Source: Crassaminicella indica | GTDB taxonomy: Bacteria; Bacillota; Clostridia; Peptostreptococcales; Thermotaleaceae | Reading direction: 5' to 3' | DNA: 64,000 bases | Assembly (NCBI RefSeq): GCF_019203185.1 | Contig: NZ_CP078093.1 | Span: 744,001 to 808,000 of the forward strand | Notes under the pieces: generated by a model | Told to the model about the DNA's origin: nothing | Databases searched by the model: none | What the model saw: only the letters and a program-made list of their open reading frames with translations | Program-made: the position numbers and the translations under genes | Shown here: in pieces, positions 43,873 to 52,620 of the stretch | Position numbering within the stretch: position 1 is the stretch's first letter | Layout: each line of letters opens with the position of its first letter

Positions 43873-45036
43873 ATGCTCAAAAAAGTATTACATCTTGTAG
43901 AAGAGATAAAGGATGAATTGATTATACTGAATGAATATATTCTAAACAATCCTGAATTAGGAAATAAAGAGATAAAAGCTTGCAAAGCTCATATTGATTT
44001 GTTAAAAAAACATGGATTTGCTGTTGAAGAAAAATATCTAAACATAAAAACAGCCTTTCGTGCTGTATTTAAAAGTTCAAAGCCAGGTCCTACAATAGCA
44101 TACTTAGCAGAATATGATGCACTACCTGAAATCGGTCATGGCTGTGGTCATAATATTTTGGGAACAACAAGCACAGGCGCTGGTATTGTTTTAAGTAAAA
44201 TCCTATCAACCATAGGAGGAAATGTAGTTGTATTTGGAACTCCTGCTGAAGAAACATGCGGTGCAAAGGTAGACATGGCAAACAAAGGTGCTTTTGATGA
44301 TATTACTGTTGCAATGATATCACATCCAGCAGATAAACATTATAAAAGCGGAAAATCCTTAGCAATGGAAGCTATAGAATTTACCTTCAAAGGGCGTACT
44401 GCCCATGCAGCAGCATGTCCAGAGAAAGGAATCAATGCACTAGATGCTGTAATCAATACTTTCAATAATATTAATGCATTAAGAGAGCATATAAAATCAG
44501 ATGCTAGAGTTCATGGTATCATTAAAGAAGGTGGAAAAGCTGCAAATATTGTTCCAGATCTCGCTATTGCTCAGTTTTATGTAAGAGCAACAACCAAAAG
44601 CTATTTAAAGGAACTAGTAGAAAAAGTAAAGAATTGCGCAAAGGGAGCATCTATAGCCACTGGCACAGAGCTTGAAATCCGTAATTATGAATATAGCTAT
44701 GATAATTTAGTTACTAATCAAAAATTGTCTGAAGCTTATTGTAAAAGGCTCAAGGATATGGGTATAGAAAAAATTTATGAGCCAAAAGAAAGCTTTGGCT
44801 CATTAGATACAGGAAACGTAAGTCATATATGTCCTACAATTCATCCTTATTTTAGTATAAGCAAAACCCCTATTGCTTCACATACAAAAGAATTTAGAGA
44901 TGCTACCAATAAACCTTTTGCTTATAATCAAATGTTTAAAACAATTGGCGCTTTAGTACTTACGGGTATTGATGTCATAGAAAATCATGACCTTTTACAT
45001 AATATACAAAAAGAATTCACATGTGCAAAAAAATAA
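43873..45036 (+). CDS. M20 family metallo-amidohydrolase (PM20D2/AbgB-like)
   Basis: 387 aa. AYLAEYDALPEIGHGCGHN (metal-binding His residues), GTPAEETCGAKVDM (catalytic Glu) and the dimerisation lid FKGRTAHAAACPEKGINALDA identify the amidohydrolase/aminoacylase-like branch of the M20 family. The C-terminal His is in ASHTKEFRD. It hydrolyses N-acyl or peptide amide bonds, perhaps aminobenzoyl-glutamate or dipeptides. AGGAGGCTTTTACAA precedes the ATG. Not operonic; abgT lies 11 kb away. Confidence 0.9.
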   Translation: MLKKVLHLVEEIKDELIILNEYILNNPELGNKEIKACKAHIDLLKKHGFAVEEKYLNIKTAFRAVFKSSKPGPTIAYLAEYDALPEIGHGCGHNILGTTSTGAGIVLSKILSTIGGNVVVFGTPAEETCGAKVDMANKGAFDDITVAMISHPADKHYKSGKSLAMEAIEFTFKGRTAHAAACPEKGINALDAVINTFNNINALREHIKSDARVHGIIKEGGKAANIVPDLAIAQFYVRATTKSYLKELVEKVKNCAKGASIATGTELEIRNYEYSYDNLVTNQKLSEAYCKRLKDMGIEKIYEPKESFGSLDTGNVSHICPTIHPYFSISKTPIASHTKEFRDATNKPFAYNQMFKTIGALVLTGIDVIENHDLLHNIQKEFTCAKK

Positions 45037-45044
45037 AGCTTTAT

Positions 45045-46010
45045 TTAGAAAAATTTTAAAATAATAAAATACGTTGAAACAGATAATATTGAAAATAAAG
45101 TACTTCCCAAAAAAACAACTTTTATTCCTTTATCCTTAATAGCTTTGAATTTTACCATCAGTCCCATACTAATCATAGCCATAAGAATAAACCAACTGCT
45201 AAGCTTTGTAAACAACATTATTAAAACTGGTGGTAAAATTCCTAAGGATGACACTATACCCGCTACAATAAAATACAATACATACATTGGAAAGCTTGCT
45301 CTTTTTCCTTCTCCTGAACTATTAAAAATAAATCCTAACACAATAGACACAGGCACTAGCATAAGTACTCTCGCCATTTTTACAAAGGTACCAATCTCTC
45401 CTGATCCTTCTCTTGCAAAGGCTGCTGCCAGTGCATGTGCTACTCCCTGAAGTGAAACTCCAGACCAAATACCGTATTGAATATCTGTCATAGGGGATAC
45501 TACAGCAATAGCAGAATAAACTAAAACCCCTATTGCTCCTAATAAAGATATTATGGATACAGCTAGTACAGAATCTTCTTCTTTTGCATCTATACAAGGC
45601 GTTAGTGCAACAATGGCAGATGCCCCACAAATACTTGAACCTACTCCAATTAAAGTAGCTAGCTTTGTATCTATCTTAAATACTTTCCCCAATAAATTTA
45701 CTAAAACCAAAGCAATGCACACAAAAGAAACCACCATTAATAAAACGCTAGGTCCTAAGTTAGCTATAGCAGAAAAGTTCAATTTAAACCCTAAAAGTAC
45801 AATTCCTACCTTTAGTAATTTTTTAAGAGAAAATTTTACTCCTGGATTTAAGCTCTCATTCACCCCAAAGGTATTCTTAATCAGCATCCCTAGCACAATA
45901 CCAATAGTTAATGCTTCTAATTGAATGCTATGAGACAGCCATTCATTAAGTAATTTTGATAACGCACCAATCAAAAAAACAAAAATAAGTCCTGGTATAT
46001 ATTTTTTCAA
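45045..46010 (-). CDS. yeiH: YeiH family putative sulfate/anion exporter
   Basis: 321 aa with about nine to ten membrane segments. ALTIGIVLGMLIKNTFG, KVGIVLLGFKLNF, GVGSSICGASAIVALTPCIDAKEED and the later GVSLQGVAHALAAAFA are hallmarks of the YeiH/TIGR00698 family, annotated as putative sulfate or other anion exporters. The start is probably TTG at 46010 (AAGGAGG 8 bases before), not the GTG at 46019. A LysR regulator gene lies directly upstream on the same strand, as with YeiE/YeiH in enterics. Confidence 0.9.
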   Translation of the reverse strand: MKKYIPGLIFVFLIGALSKLLNEWLSHSIQLEALTIGIVLGMLIKNTFGVNESLNPGVKFSLKKLLKVGIVLLGFKLNFSAIANLGPSVLLMVVSFVCIALVLVNLLGKVFKIDTKLATLIGVGSSICGASAIVALTPCIDAKEEDSVLAVSIISLLGAIGVLVYSAIAVVSPMTDIQYGIWSGVSLQGVAHALAAAFAREGSGEIGTFVKMARVLMLVPVSIVLGFIFNSSGEGKRASFPMYVLYFIVAGIVSSLGILPPVLIMLFTKLSSWFILMAMISMGLMVKFKAIKDKGIKVVFLGSTLFSILSVSTYFIILKFF

Positions 46011-46070
46011 TATCTCCACCTCCTTATCTTAGGATAACAAAAATTATGTATTATTAAAAATTATTAATTA

Positions 46071-46094
46071 TAATGTTTATATAATATAACATTA
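46071..46094 (-). promoter_or_regulatory. palindromic operator candidate upstream of yeiH
   Basis: TAATGTT, 10 bases, AACATTA: a perfect interrupted palindrome in the 138-base gap between the LysR gene and yeiH, where a LysR site is expected. Confidence 0.45.
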
Positions 46095-46158
46095 TATATT
46101 CGTCTTGTTTTAAATTCCTAAAATAAAAACCACATACACAACAATCTATATAAGACTG

Positions 46159-47043
46159 CTATAAAGTTGAAATAGAAAACTTTATAAAATCTTCAATAAA
46201 ACTACTTTTTTCCCCTTTTCTCCAAACAAAATTAAATTCTCTTTCAATCATAAGACCCTCGACTTCTATAATGCATAAGCTTTTCTCTTCTATCTCTTTT
46301 TTTATAGCTTCTCTAGAAATAATACTATAGCCTAGATTCCATTTAACTAAAGACTTTATAGCAGTAATATCTCCTATTTCCATGAATATCTTGTACCTAT
46401 CCTTGTTATATCCTTTTGTTTTCAAATAGTTTTCTGTAATGGTTCTCGTTCCTGAGCCTAATTCTCGAATAATCAAATTTTCATTTAATACGTCTCCTAA
46501 TTTTACTTTTTTTCTTCTTGCAAAAGGATGACAAGCTGAAAAAACAGGTACTAATTCATCCTTTTTTAACAATTTATAATCATATTTTTCTTTCTTAAAA
46601 AGTCCCTCTACCAAAGCCAAATCTAATTCTCCATCTTCTAACTTATTTAATATATTTTCTGTATTTCCAACCTCTAAGATAACTTCTTGATTTGAAAACT
46701 TCATTTTATATTTCCCTAAAATATCTGGGATCAAATAAGCACCAATCGTTTTTGTCGCTCCAAGCCTATATCTTTTAATAATATTGCTTTGGTTTTTTAA
46801 AATATTAGTAATTTGCCTTTCCATAGCTAATATCTTTTTAATATGTTCATAAAGAAATTTTCCTTCTTCTGTTAAAAATATTTTTCTGCCTTCTTTTTTA
46901 ATCAATGAAACTCCATACATTTCCTCTAAATATTTAATATGCTGTGAAACTGCCGGCTGGGTAATATTAAGCTTCTCTGCTGTTTTTGTAAAGCTTCTCA
47001 ACTGTGCTAAAATATAAAAAGTATTTTTTCTACTGCTAAACAT
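46159..47043 (-). CDS. LysR family transcriptional regulator
   Basis: 294 aa. The N-terminal winged helix has AQLRSFTKTAEKLNITQPAVSQHIKYLEEMYGVSLI. The effector domain begins near residue 90 (YRLGATKTIGAYLIPDIL) and has ELGSGTRTITENYL. It is CysL/YeiE-like. The start ATG follows AAGGAGATTAGTT, 3 bases after the histidine kinase stop, so it is co-transcribed with a two-component system, which is unusual. It probably controls yeiH, the next gene. Confidence 0.92.
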   Translation of the reverse strand: MFSSRKNTFYILAQLRSFTKTAEKLNITQPAVSQHIKYLEEMYGVSLIKKEGRKIFLTEEGKFLYEHIKKILAMERQITNILKNQSNIIKRYRLGATKTIGAYLIPDILGKYKMKFSNQEVILEVGNTENILNKLEDGELDLALVEGLFKKEKYDYKLLKKDELVPVFSACHPFARRKKVKLGDVLNENLIIRELGSGTRTITENYLKTKGYNKDRYKIFMEIGDITAIKSLVKWNLGYSIISREAIKKEIEEKSLCIIEVEGLMIEREFNFVWRKGEKSSFIEDFIKFSISTL

Positions 47044-47045
47044 AA

Positions 47046-48503
47046 CTAATCTCCTTTTCTCAATTCAAACCAAAATTCTACACCATTTTCCCTATTCAAA
47101 ACACCAAAATCACTATTATGCAGCTTAAGAATACCTCTTACAATAGATAATCCTAACCCTGTTCCTCCATATTCTCTATTTCTAGCTTTATCAAGCTTAT
47201 AAAAGCTGTCCCAAATTCTTTGAAGTTCTTTTTCCGGTATATGCTCTCCTGTATTGTATACTGATATTCTTACTTTTTCATTATCCCCTTTGATACTAAG
47301 CTTTATATTTCTTTCTCCTCCTATATGATTTATTCCATTATTTATAAAATTAATCAGCACTTGTTCTATTTTAGAGGATTCTCCTATAACCTTTAAATCT
47401 TCATCACATTTTTCTAGTATCCCATGAATATTTTCCTCTTCAAAAATAGGCTTGTATTTGTTATAAACCTTTTCAACAAGTTCATATATATCAAAAGTTT
47501 CCATATCGATGGTAATATTTCCAGACTCCATTTTTGATAATTCTAACAAATCCTTTACCATTTTTCCCATTTTCTCTGCCTCATCAATAATCACTTCACA
47601 GTAAAAATCTTTACTTTGTTCATCTGCTACATTCTCCTTGAGTCCTTCCGCATATCCTTGTATAAGTGCTATTGGTGTTTTCAGTTCGTGAGAAACACTA
47701 GATATGAATTCTTTTCGCATAAGATCTATTTTTCTTTCTCTCTCAATATCTTCTTGAAGCTTTTTATTTGCTCTATTCAACTCCGATATAGTGTGGTCTA
47801 ATCTGTCTGATAAATAATTCATAGTTTCTCCAAGCTGAGCTATTTCATCTTTGCCTTTTACATTATATTTTTTGCTAAAGTCCAGCTTTGCCATATATTT
47901 TGCAACCCTGTTTAACTCTACAATTGGTTTTGTAAATCTTTTTGAAAACCAATGAGCAAGTATTGTTCCTAATACCAAAGCAATCATTCCTATATAAACA
48001 TAAAAATCCTTTGCAATTTCTACACTTTCTTTGATAGCACCAACAGAGGTTTCAAGTATCAAAATTTTATTTCCTTCAAGAGGTACTGCATGTACTAAAA
48101 ATTTCATCTTAAATTTTGGATGTACGAAGGTTTCTAATACCTTATTCCCAGCTAATACCTCTTCTATTCCCCTACTTGACAACAGCATCCTTATTCCCAT
48201 TTTGCCAAAGCCATTTCCGCCTCTATGAAAAGATGAATAATACAGCGTTGATCCATCTGCTGAAAATATAATAATATTTCCACCTAATGTATTTTCTATT
48301 CTTCCCAATTCGCTATTTATATCCTCTACATTATCCTTAACCATGTTTTTGATCTCTTTGCCATATTTAATAAGGGTTTCCTCTTTCTTCTCCAAATAAT
48401 ATTTTTCTAAATATTTAGTGTTTAATGTCCAAGATAAGCCCACAATCATAAATGTAAAAAATATAAGCGCCATGAACAATTTTATTCTTATAGAGTTTTT
48501 CAT
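47046..48503 (-). CDS. two-component sensor histidine kinase
   Basis: 485 aa. Two membrane segments (about 9-26 and 164-182) with an extracellular region of about 135 residues. HAMP (WFSKRFTKPIVELNRVAKYM), H-box SSVSHELKTPIALIQGY (about 265-281), N box, and G boxes with GTGLGLSIVRGIL. AGGTGAAAAA precedes the ATG; it overlaps the regulator gene by 4 bases. Partner of the OmpR-type regulator upstream. Confidence 0.93.
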   Translation of the reverse strand: MKNSIRIKLFMALIFFTFMIVGLSWTLNTKYLEKYYLEKKEETLIKYGKEIKNMVKDNVEDINSELGRIENTLGGNIIIFSADGSTLYYSSFHRGGNGFGKMGIRMLLSSRGIEEVLAGNKVLETFVHPKFKMKFLVHAVPLEGNKILILETSVGAIKESVEIAKDFYVYIGMIALVLGTILAHWFSKRFTKPIVELNRVAKYMAKLDFSKKYNVKGKDEIAQLGETMNYLSDRLDHTISELNRANKKLQEDIERERKIDLMRKEFISSVSHELKTPIALIQGYAEGLKENVADEQSKDFYCEVIIDEAEKMGKMVKDLLELSKMESGNITIDMETFDIYELVEKVYNKYKPIFEEENIHGILEKCDEDLKVIGESSKIEQVLINFINNGINHIGGERNIKLSIKGDNEKVRISVYNTGEHIPEKELQRIWDSFYKLDKARNREYGGTGLGLSIVRGILKLHNSDFGVLNRENGVEFWFELRKGD

Positions 48504-49174
48504 TTTTTCACCTCAAATCGATACCCAACTCCCCTTACAGTCTGAATAATATCATTTTTATCCTTAAGCTTTATTCTAAGCCTTTTAATATGTGTATCCA
48601 CCGTTCTTAAATCTCCATAATAATCATATCCCCATACACCATCTAAAATCTGCTCTCTACTTAATGCCTTCCCTTGATTATTTGCCATATAAACTAAAAG
48701 TTCATATTCCTTAGGAGTCATATCTATTTCTTCTCCATTAATAATTACTCTGTGTGCATCCATATCTATCTCTAATCCATCAAAAATAATTGTTTTTTCA
48801 ATATTCATGCTTCTCCTCTTTAGCAAAGCTTTTACTCTTGCTACTAAAATCTTTGGTCGAAAGGGTTTTGTCACATATTCATCTGCTCCTAATTCAAATC
48901 CAAATAATTCATCAGACTCTTCACTTCTTGCAGTAAGAATCACAATCGGCACATCAGATACCTTTCTTATTTTTCTACAAACAGTCCAACCATCAATTGC
49001 AGGCATCATAATATCAAGAATCACTAAATCTATATTTCCCTCTTCAAAAATACGAAGACCTTCTTTTCCATCTTTCGCCTCCAGTACATGATAGCCTTCT
49101 CTTTTTAAATAATCTCCTATTAATCTTCTCATTCTGCTTTCATCTTCAACAACTAAAATTTTCTTCCGAATCAT
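48500..49174 (-). CDS. OmpR/PhoB-type response regulator
   Basis: 224 aa. Receiver: VVEDESRMRRL, the phospho-acceptor in LVILDIMMPAIDGW, VILTARSEE and YVTKPFRPK. DNA-binding winged helix: MTPKEYELLVYMANNQGKALSREQ and DTHIKRLRIKLKDK. GTGGGGGTGAAAAA precedes the ATG. First gene of an RR-HK-LysR-(yeiH) transcript. Confidence 0.94.
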   Translation of the reverse strand: MIRKKILVVEDESRMRRLIGDYLKREGYHVLEAKDGKEGLRIFEEGNIDLVILDIMMPAIDGWTVCRKIRKVSDVPIVILTARSEESDELFGFELGADEYVTKPFRPKILVARVKALLKRRSMNIEKTIIFDGLEIDMDAHRVIINGEEIDMTPKEYELLVYMANNQGKALSREQILDGVWGYDYYGDLRTVDTHIKRLRIKLKDKNDIIQTVRGVGYRFEVKK

Positions 49175-49261
49175 TTTTTCACCCCCACAGCTTATTTATT
49201 TTTATTATACACAAAATTTATATGTACTTGTCTATACATGCTATATCAAAATTTTTACATA

Positions 49262-49289
49262 TAAAAAGAGCAGATTTACTCTGCTCCTT
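49262..49289 (-). terminator. terminator of the DUF2680 gene
   Basis: Stem AAGAGCAGA / TCTGCTC followed leftward by TTTTTA; separates this gene from the response regulator. Confidence 0.82.
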
Positions 49290-49292
49290 AGA

Positions 49293-49694
49293 TTATGATT
49301 GATTTGCAAATCTCATACCTCGACCCATACCTCTACCTGATCCATCCTTTGCACCTCTACCTTGTCCAAAGCCTCTTCCAAAACCAATTCCTAATCTTTC
49401 ATGCTTTTCTCTATTTTCTCCTACAGTACTACAATCTTTCATTCTTTCTGTAATTATTTTTTTGTATTCTTCTCCTTTTTCTTTTGAAAATCTTCCTTCT
49501 TTTACAAGCTCATCAATTCTCTCTAGCTTTACCTTCACCAGCTCATCTACTGAAAGATTTTGCGTGGATAATCTCATGCCACCTCTTCCATAAGTTTCCC
49601 TTGTTTGTGTATCTCCTTCAGCAGCAAAGGAAAATCCTATGCTAGATACCACCAAAAGTGCTCCTAATGCTAAAGTAATGATTCTTTTTTTCAT
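49293..49694 (-). CDS. secreted DUF2680-like Gly/Arg-rich protein
   Basis: 133 aa with a Sec signal peptide (KKRIITLALGALLVVSSIGFSFA, cut after SFA-AE). The mature protein has a helical middle (LSVDELVKVKLERIDELVKEGRFSKEKGEEY) like the DUF2680 family, followed by a Gly/Arg-rich tail GFGRGFGQGRGAKDGSGRGMGRGM. Extracytoplasmic. AAAAGGAGATGAGTTTTT precedes the ATG. It is transcribed separately but lies just upstream of the two-component system and may be its target. Confidence 0.78.
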   Translation of the reverse strand: MKKRIITLALGALLVVSSIGFSFAAEGDTQTRETYGRGGMRLSTQNLSVDELVKVKLERIDELVKEGRFSKEKGEEYKKIITERMKDCSTVGENREKHERLGIGFGRGFGQGRGAKDGSGRGMGRGMRFANQS

Positions 49695-49800
49695 AAAAAC
49701 TCATCTCCTTTTTTTTATTTTCTTTGATGAGTTTATTATATCCATCCAATGTGACAGCTTTGTGACAATTATAAGTATTTATATTGTCAAAATTAAGCTT

Positions 49801-50475
49801 TTAGAAAAGCCTTCGTCTTTTTCTTGCTTTTAAAGCAGGTTTTAATAAAAGATATATACTAACTATTATTACAATAAAAAATATGCTTATATTTACAGTA
49901 GTTAAATATTCCTCTGGTAAGGTTTTATAAAGCTTTTCTATGCCAAAAAACATAAATATACTAGCAGCAACCCATTTCATTGTAAATTCTGAAACCTTCT
50001 CACCAATTTTACTCCCTACAAAAATACCTAATGCACTAGTAAATACCATCCCTGATACCGTCCCGAGTAAAACAAATATTGGAAAATTTGCATCTACAGA
50101 TAAAGTAATTGCTGTAAGCTGTGTCTTATCTCCCAGCTCCCCTATGAAAAATGCCAGTGCGACTGTTAAAACAGGGCCATAATTTTTCCCTTTATTTTCC
50201 TCTTCATCCTCCTCATCCATTTTCAAAGTCCAAAGAGCAAAGCCTACAAATAAAAATCCTGCAATAATTTGAATCGTATTTATTGAAATTAGCTTAGATA
50301 GATAAGTACCTAATGCTACAGCAATCCCATGATTTAAAAATGAACCTATAAATACACCTAATAATACTTGATAAACTTTAAACCTAGTTGCAAAAGCCAT
50401 AGCTAATATTTGTGTTTTATCTCCCATCTCTGCTATGAATATTAAAAATAATGATCTAATAAATTCTTGAAGCAT
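49801..50475 (-). CDS. GDT1/TMEM165 (UPF0016) family Mn2+ exporter
   Basis: 224 aa membrane protein with an internal repeat. Each half carries the family motif E-x-G-D-K-T: AEMGDKTQILAMAFATRF in the first and GELGDKTQLTAITLSVD in the second. Family members are Mn2+/Ca2+:H+ exchangers. The start at 50475 has AAAGGAGGATAAAA; the frame is open 21 bases upstream. A yybP-ykoY riboswitch controls it, which fits Mn2+ export. Confidence 0.93.
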   Translation of the reverse strand: MLQEFIRSLFLIFIAEMGDKTQILAMAFATRFKVYQVLLGVFIGSFLNHGIAVALGTYLSKLISINTIQIIAGFLFVGFALWTLKMDEEDEEENKGKNYGPVLTVALAFFIGELGDKTQLTAITLSVDANFPIFVLLGTVSGMVFTSALGIFVGSKIGEKVSEFTMKWVAASIFMFFGIEKLYKTLPEEYLTTVNISIFFIVIIVSIYLLLKPALKARKRRRLF

Positions 50476-50505
50476 TTTTATCCTCCTTTTTATCAATTGA
50501 AAAAG

Positions 50506-50660
50506 CGAAACCCATAGCTTAATAAAGCTACTATATAGTAGCTTTATTAAGCTATAAGTCTCGCCCCTTTAAATGCTAAAGTAAATAGAACCAGGTATTT
50601 TCACCAGTATGTTGATTCATATTTATGGAAGTTTTCCATGGCTACTCCCTTATAGCTTAT
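50506..50660 (-). ncRNA. yybP-ykoY manganese riboswitch with terminator
   Basis: Leftward, AAGGGAGTAGCCATGG (50650-50635) and AAAGGGGCGAGACTTATAGC carry the conserved GGGAGUAG and GCGAGA loops that dock to bind Mn2+. A perfect 42-base palindrome (50514-50555), beginning AGCTTAATAAAGCTAC, then GTTTCGCTTTTT, forms the terminator stem. It fills the gap between the ABC operon and the GDT1 gene. Mn2+ is expected to turn the exporter on. Confidence 0.88.
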
Positions 50661-50726
50661 TTTCATCGATTTTCAATATATCATATATTATTAGTTATTT
50701 CAATATGGAAAAAATAATATGATCCT

Positions 50727-51509
50727 TTAAGAAATTATCGGAATAATATGAGGCTTTCCAGTTATAGGATTTTTCATCATATAGACATCTATATTGTATA
50801 CCTTCTTTATGTTCTTTTTCGTAATCACTTGTTCTGGTAAACCCTCTGCAATAATCTCTCCTTTATTTAAAAGAATTAAATAATCGCTATATTGTATCGC
50901 AAAATTCAAGTCATGCAAAACTGCAAGTACTGTAATATTCTTATTTGTACACAATTCTTTCGCAATATTTAAAACCTCAATTTGATGATGAATATCAAGA
51001 TTTGAAATCGGTTCATCTAAAATCAAAATTTGAGATTGCTGTGCTAAAGCTCTAGCAATAATAACTCTCTGCCTTTCTCCTCCACTGATTTTATGGATTC
51101 CTCTATCCTTTAAATGCCACGTATTTGTTAGTTGCATTGCTTTTTTTACGATTTGAAAATCCTCTTCACTTTCTACTTCAAATCTTTTCAAATGAGGACT
51201 TCTACCCATTAAAACAATATCCATAACTGTAAAATCAAAATCTACCATCGTATTTTGAGGAACAGCTGCAATTTTCCTCGCTAAATCTTTATATTTTAAA
51301 TTCACCACATCTTCACTATAAATATAAATAGACTTTTTATGAGGCGATAGAAGCTTTAATATATTTTTTAAAAGTGTTGACTTGCCAGAACCATTTGGTC
51401 CTATAATACAGGTAAACTTTTTTTCTGCTATTTTCACACTAATATTTTTTAATATGTTATTTTCTCCAAAGCTCCAGTTCAGATGATCTATTTCTATTGG
51501 ATAGGTCAA
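50727..51509 (-). CDS. btuD: ABC transporter ATPase, FecE/BtuD type
   Basis: 260 aa. Walker A GPNGSGKST (about 40), Q-loop VPQNT, signature SGGERQRV, Walker B LILDEPISNLD and the H-loop LHDLN. It energises uptake of cobalamin or ferric chelates together with the BtuC-like permease. Start is TTG at 51509 (GAGGTG 6 bases before) or the GTG at 51518. Third gene of btuF-btuC-btuD. Confidence 0.9.
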   Translation of the reverse strand: MTYPIEIDHLNWSFGENNILKNISVKIAEKKFTCIIGPNGSGKSTLLKNILKLLSPHKKSIYIYSEDVVNLKYKDLARKIAAVPQNTMVDFDFTVMDIVLMGRSPHLKRFEVESEEDFQIVKKAMQLTNTWHLKDRGIHKISGGERQRVIIARALAQQSQILILDEPISNLDIHHQIEVLNIAKELCTNKNITVLAVLHDLNFAIQYSDYLILLNKGEIIAEGLPEQVITKKNIKKVYNIDVYMMKNPITGKPHIIPIIS

Positions 51510-51514
51510 CTTTT

Positions 51515-52573
51515 TCACCTCATAGCATTTTGTTTTTTACTTTTATAAAGGATATAAATAAAAAAAGGTGTACCAAACAATGATGTAATAACTCCTACTG
51601 GAATTTCTGTTGGAGGCATTAAGGTTCTTGCTAGGGTATCTGCTATAACCATAAATATTGCCCCCATAACCAATGTAAAAGCAATTAGCACTCTATGATC
51701 TGGACCTATTATTATCCTTACAATGTGTGGAATGATCAGCCCTACAAATCCAATAATTCCACTTACTGAAACTGCTGATGCTGCCACTATAGAAGCTAAA
51801 ATAAGAAGGAGCTTTTTTATTTTTTCTACTTCTACTCCTAAACTTTTTGCTGTTTCTTCTCCCATCAGCATCAAATTCAAATCCCTAGCAAACATAGTAA
51901 AAAATATACACCCTATTAATACAACAGGAGCACAAAATATCACATGCTTCCAACTTGCAGAAGAAACACTTCCCATCGTCCAAAAAACAATCTTTTCAAT
52001 TTGTTCTTTGTGAAATGTCATTATTAATGATATTAGTGAAGACAATAAAAAGCTTAAAGCTATTCCTGCAAGTAAAAGTGTTATTATAGGGGTCTTATTT
52101 CCAATCTTAGCTATATAATAAACACTTAATGTCGCTGTAATAGCACCAATAAAAGCCATAATAGCTATTGCCCAAAAACCTATGAAGGTTGCTTCTAAGC
52201 CAAATACAATTGCAATAGTTGCACCAAAAGCAGCTCCTGATGATACCCCCAACACATAAGGATCTGCCATAGGATTTTTAAAAATACCTTGAAATATTAC
52301 TCCCGATCCTGCTAAAGCCATACCAATCAATGATGACAATATAATTCTTGGTAATCTGATCCCTAAAACAATTAATTTTTTTGACTCATTAATAGCATCT
52401 GCTACAACATATTTCCCTATAAATGGAATATTGCTACATAAGATTTTAACTGCTTCCACAAAAGATATATCAGAAACACCAAGAGTACTTACAAATAAAA
52501 TTAATACGCACAATAAAAATAATAGAAAAATAAATAAAATTTTATAGCCTTTCCTTTTCTGTATGTAGGTCAT
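51515..52573 (-). CDS. btuC: ABC transporter permease, FecCD/BtuC type
   Basis: 352 aa, ten membrane segments expected. LGIRLPRIILSSLIGMALAGSGVIFQGIFKNPMADPYVLGVSSGA (hallmark region, from about residue 71, split in my reading), VGLIIPHIVRIIIGPDHR and the C-terminal PTEIPVGVITSLFGTPFFI are typical. It forms the channel for cobalamin, haem or siderophores. GTGAGGAAAGTAT precedes the ATG. Confidence 0.92.
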   Translation of the reverse strand: MTYIQKRKGYKILFIFLLFLLCVLILFVSTLGVSDISFVEAVKILCSNIPFIGKYVVADAINESKKLIVLGIRLPRIILSSLIGMALAGSGVIFQGIFKNPMADPYVLGVSSGAAFGATIAIVFGLEATFIGFWAIAIMAFIGAITATLSVYYIAKIGNKTPIITLLLAGIALSFLLSSLISLIMTFHKEQIEKIVFWTMGSVSSASWKHVIFCAPVVLIGCIFFTMFARDLNLMLMGEETAKSLGVEVEKIKKLLLILASIVAASAVSVSGIIGFVGLIIPHIVRIIIGPDHRVLIAFTLVMGAIFMVIADTLARTLMPPTEIPVGVITSLFGTPFFIYILYKSKKQNAMR

Positions 52574-52620
52574 ATACTTTCCTCACTTTAAAGCATAACA
52601 AGCTTTATTATCATAATCTG

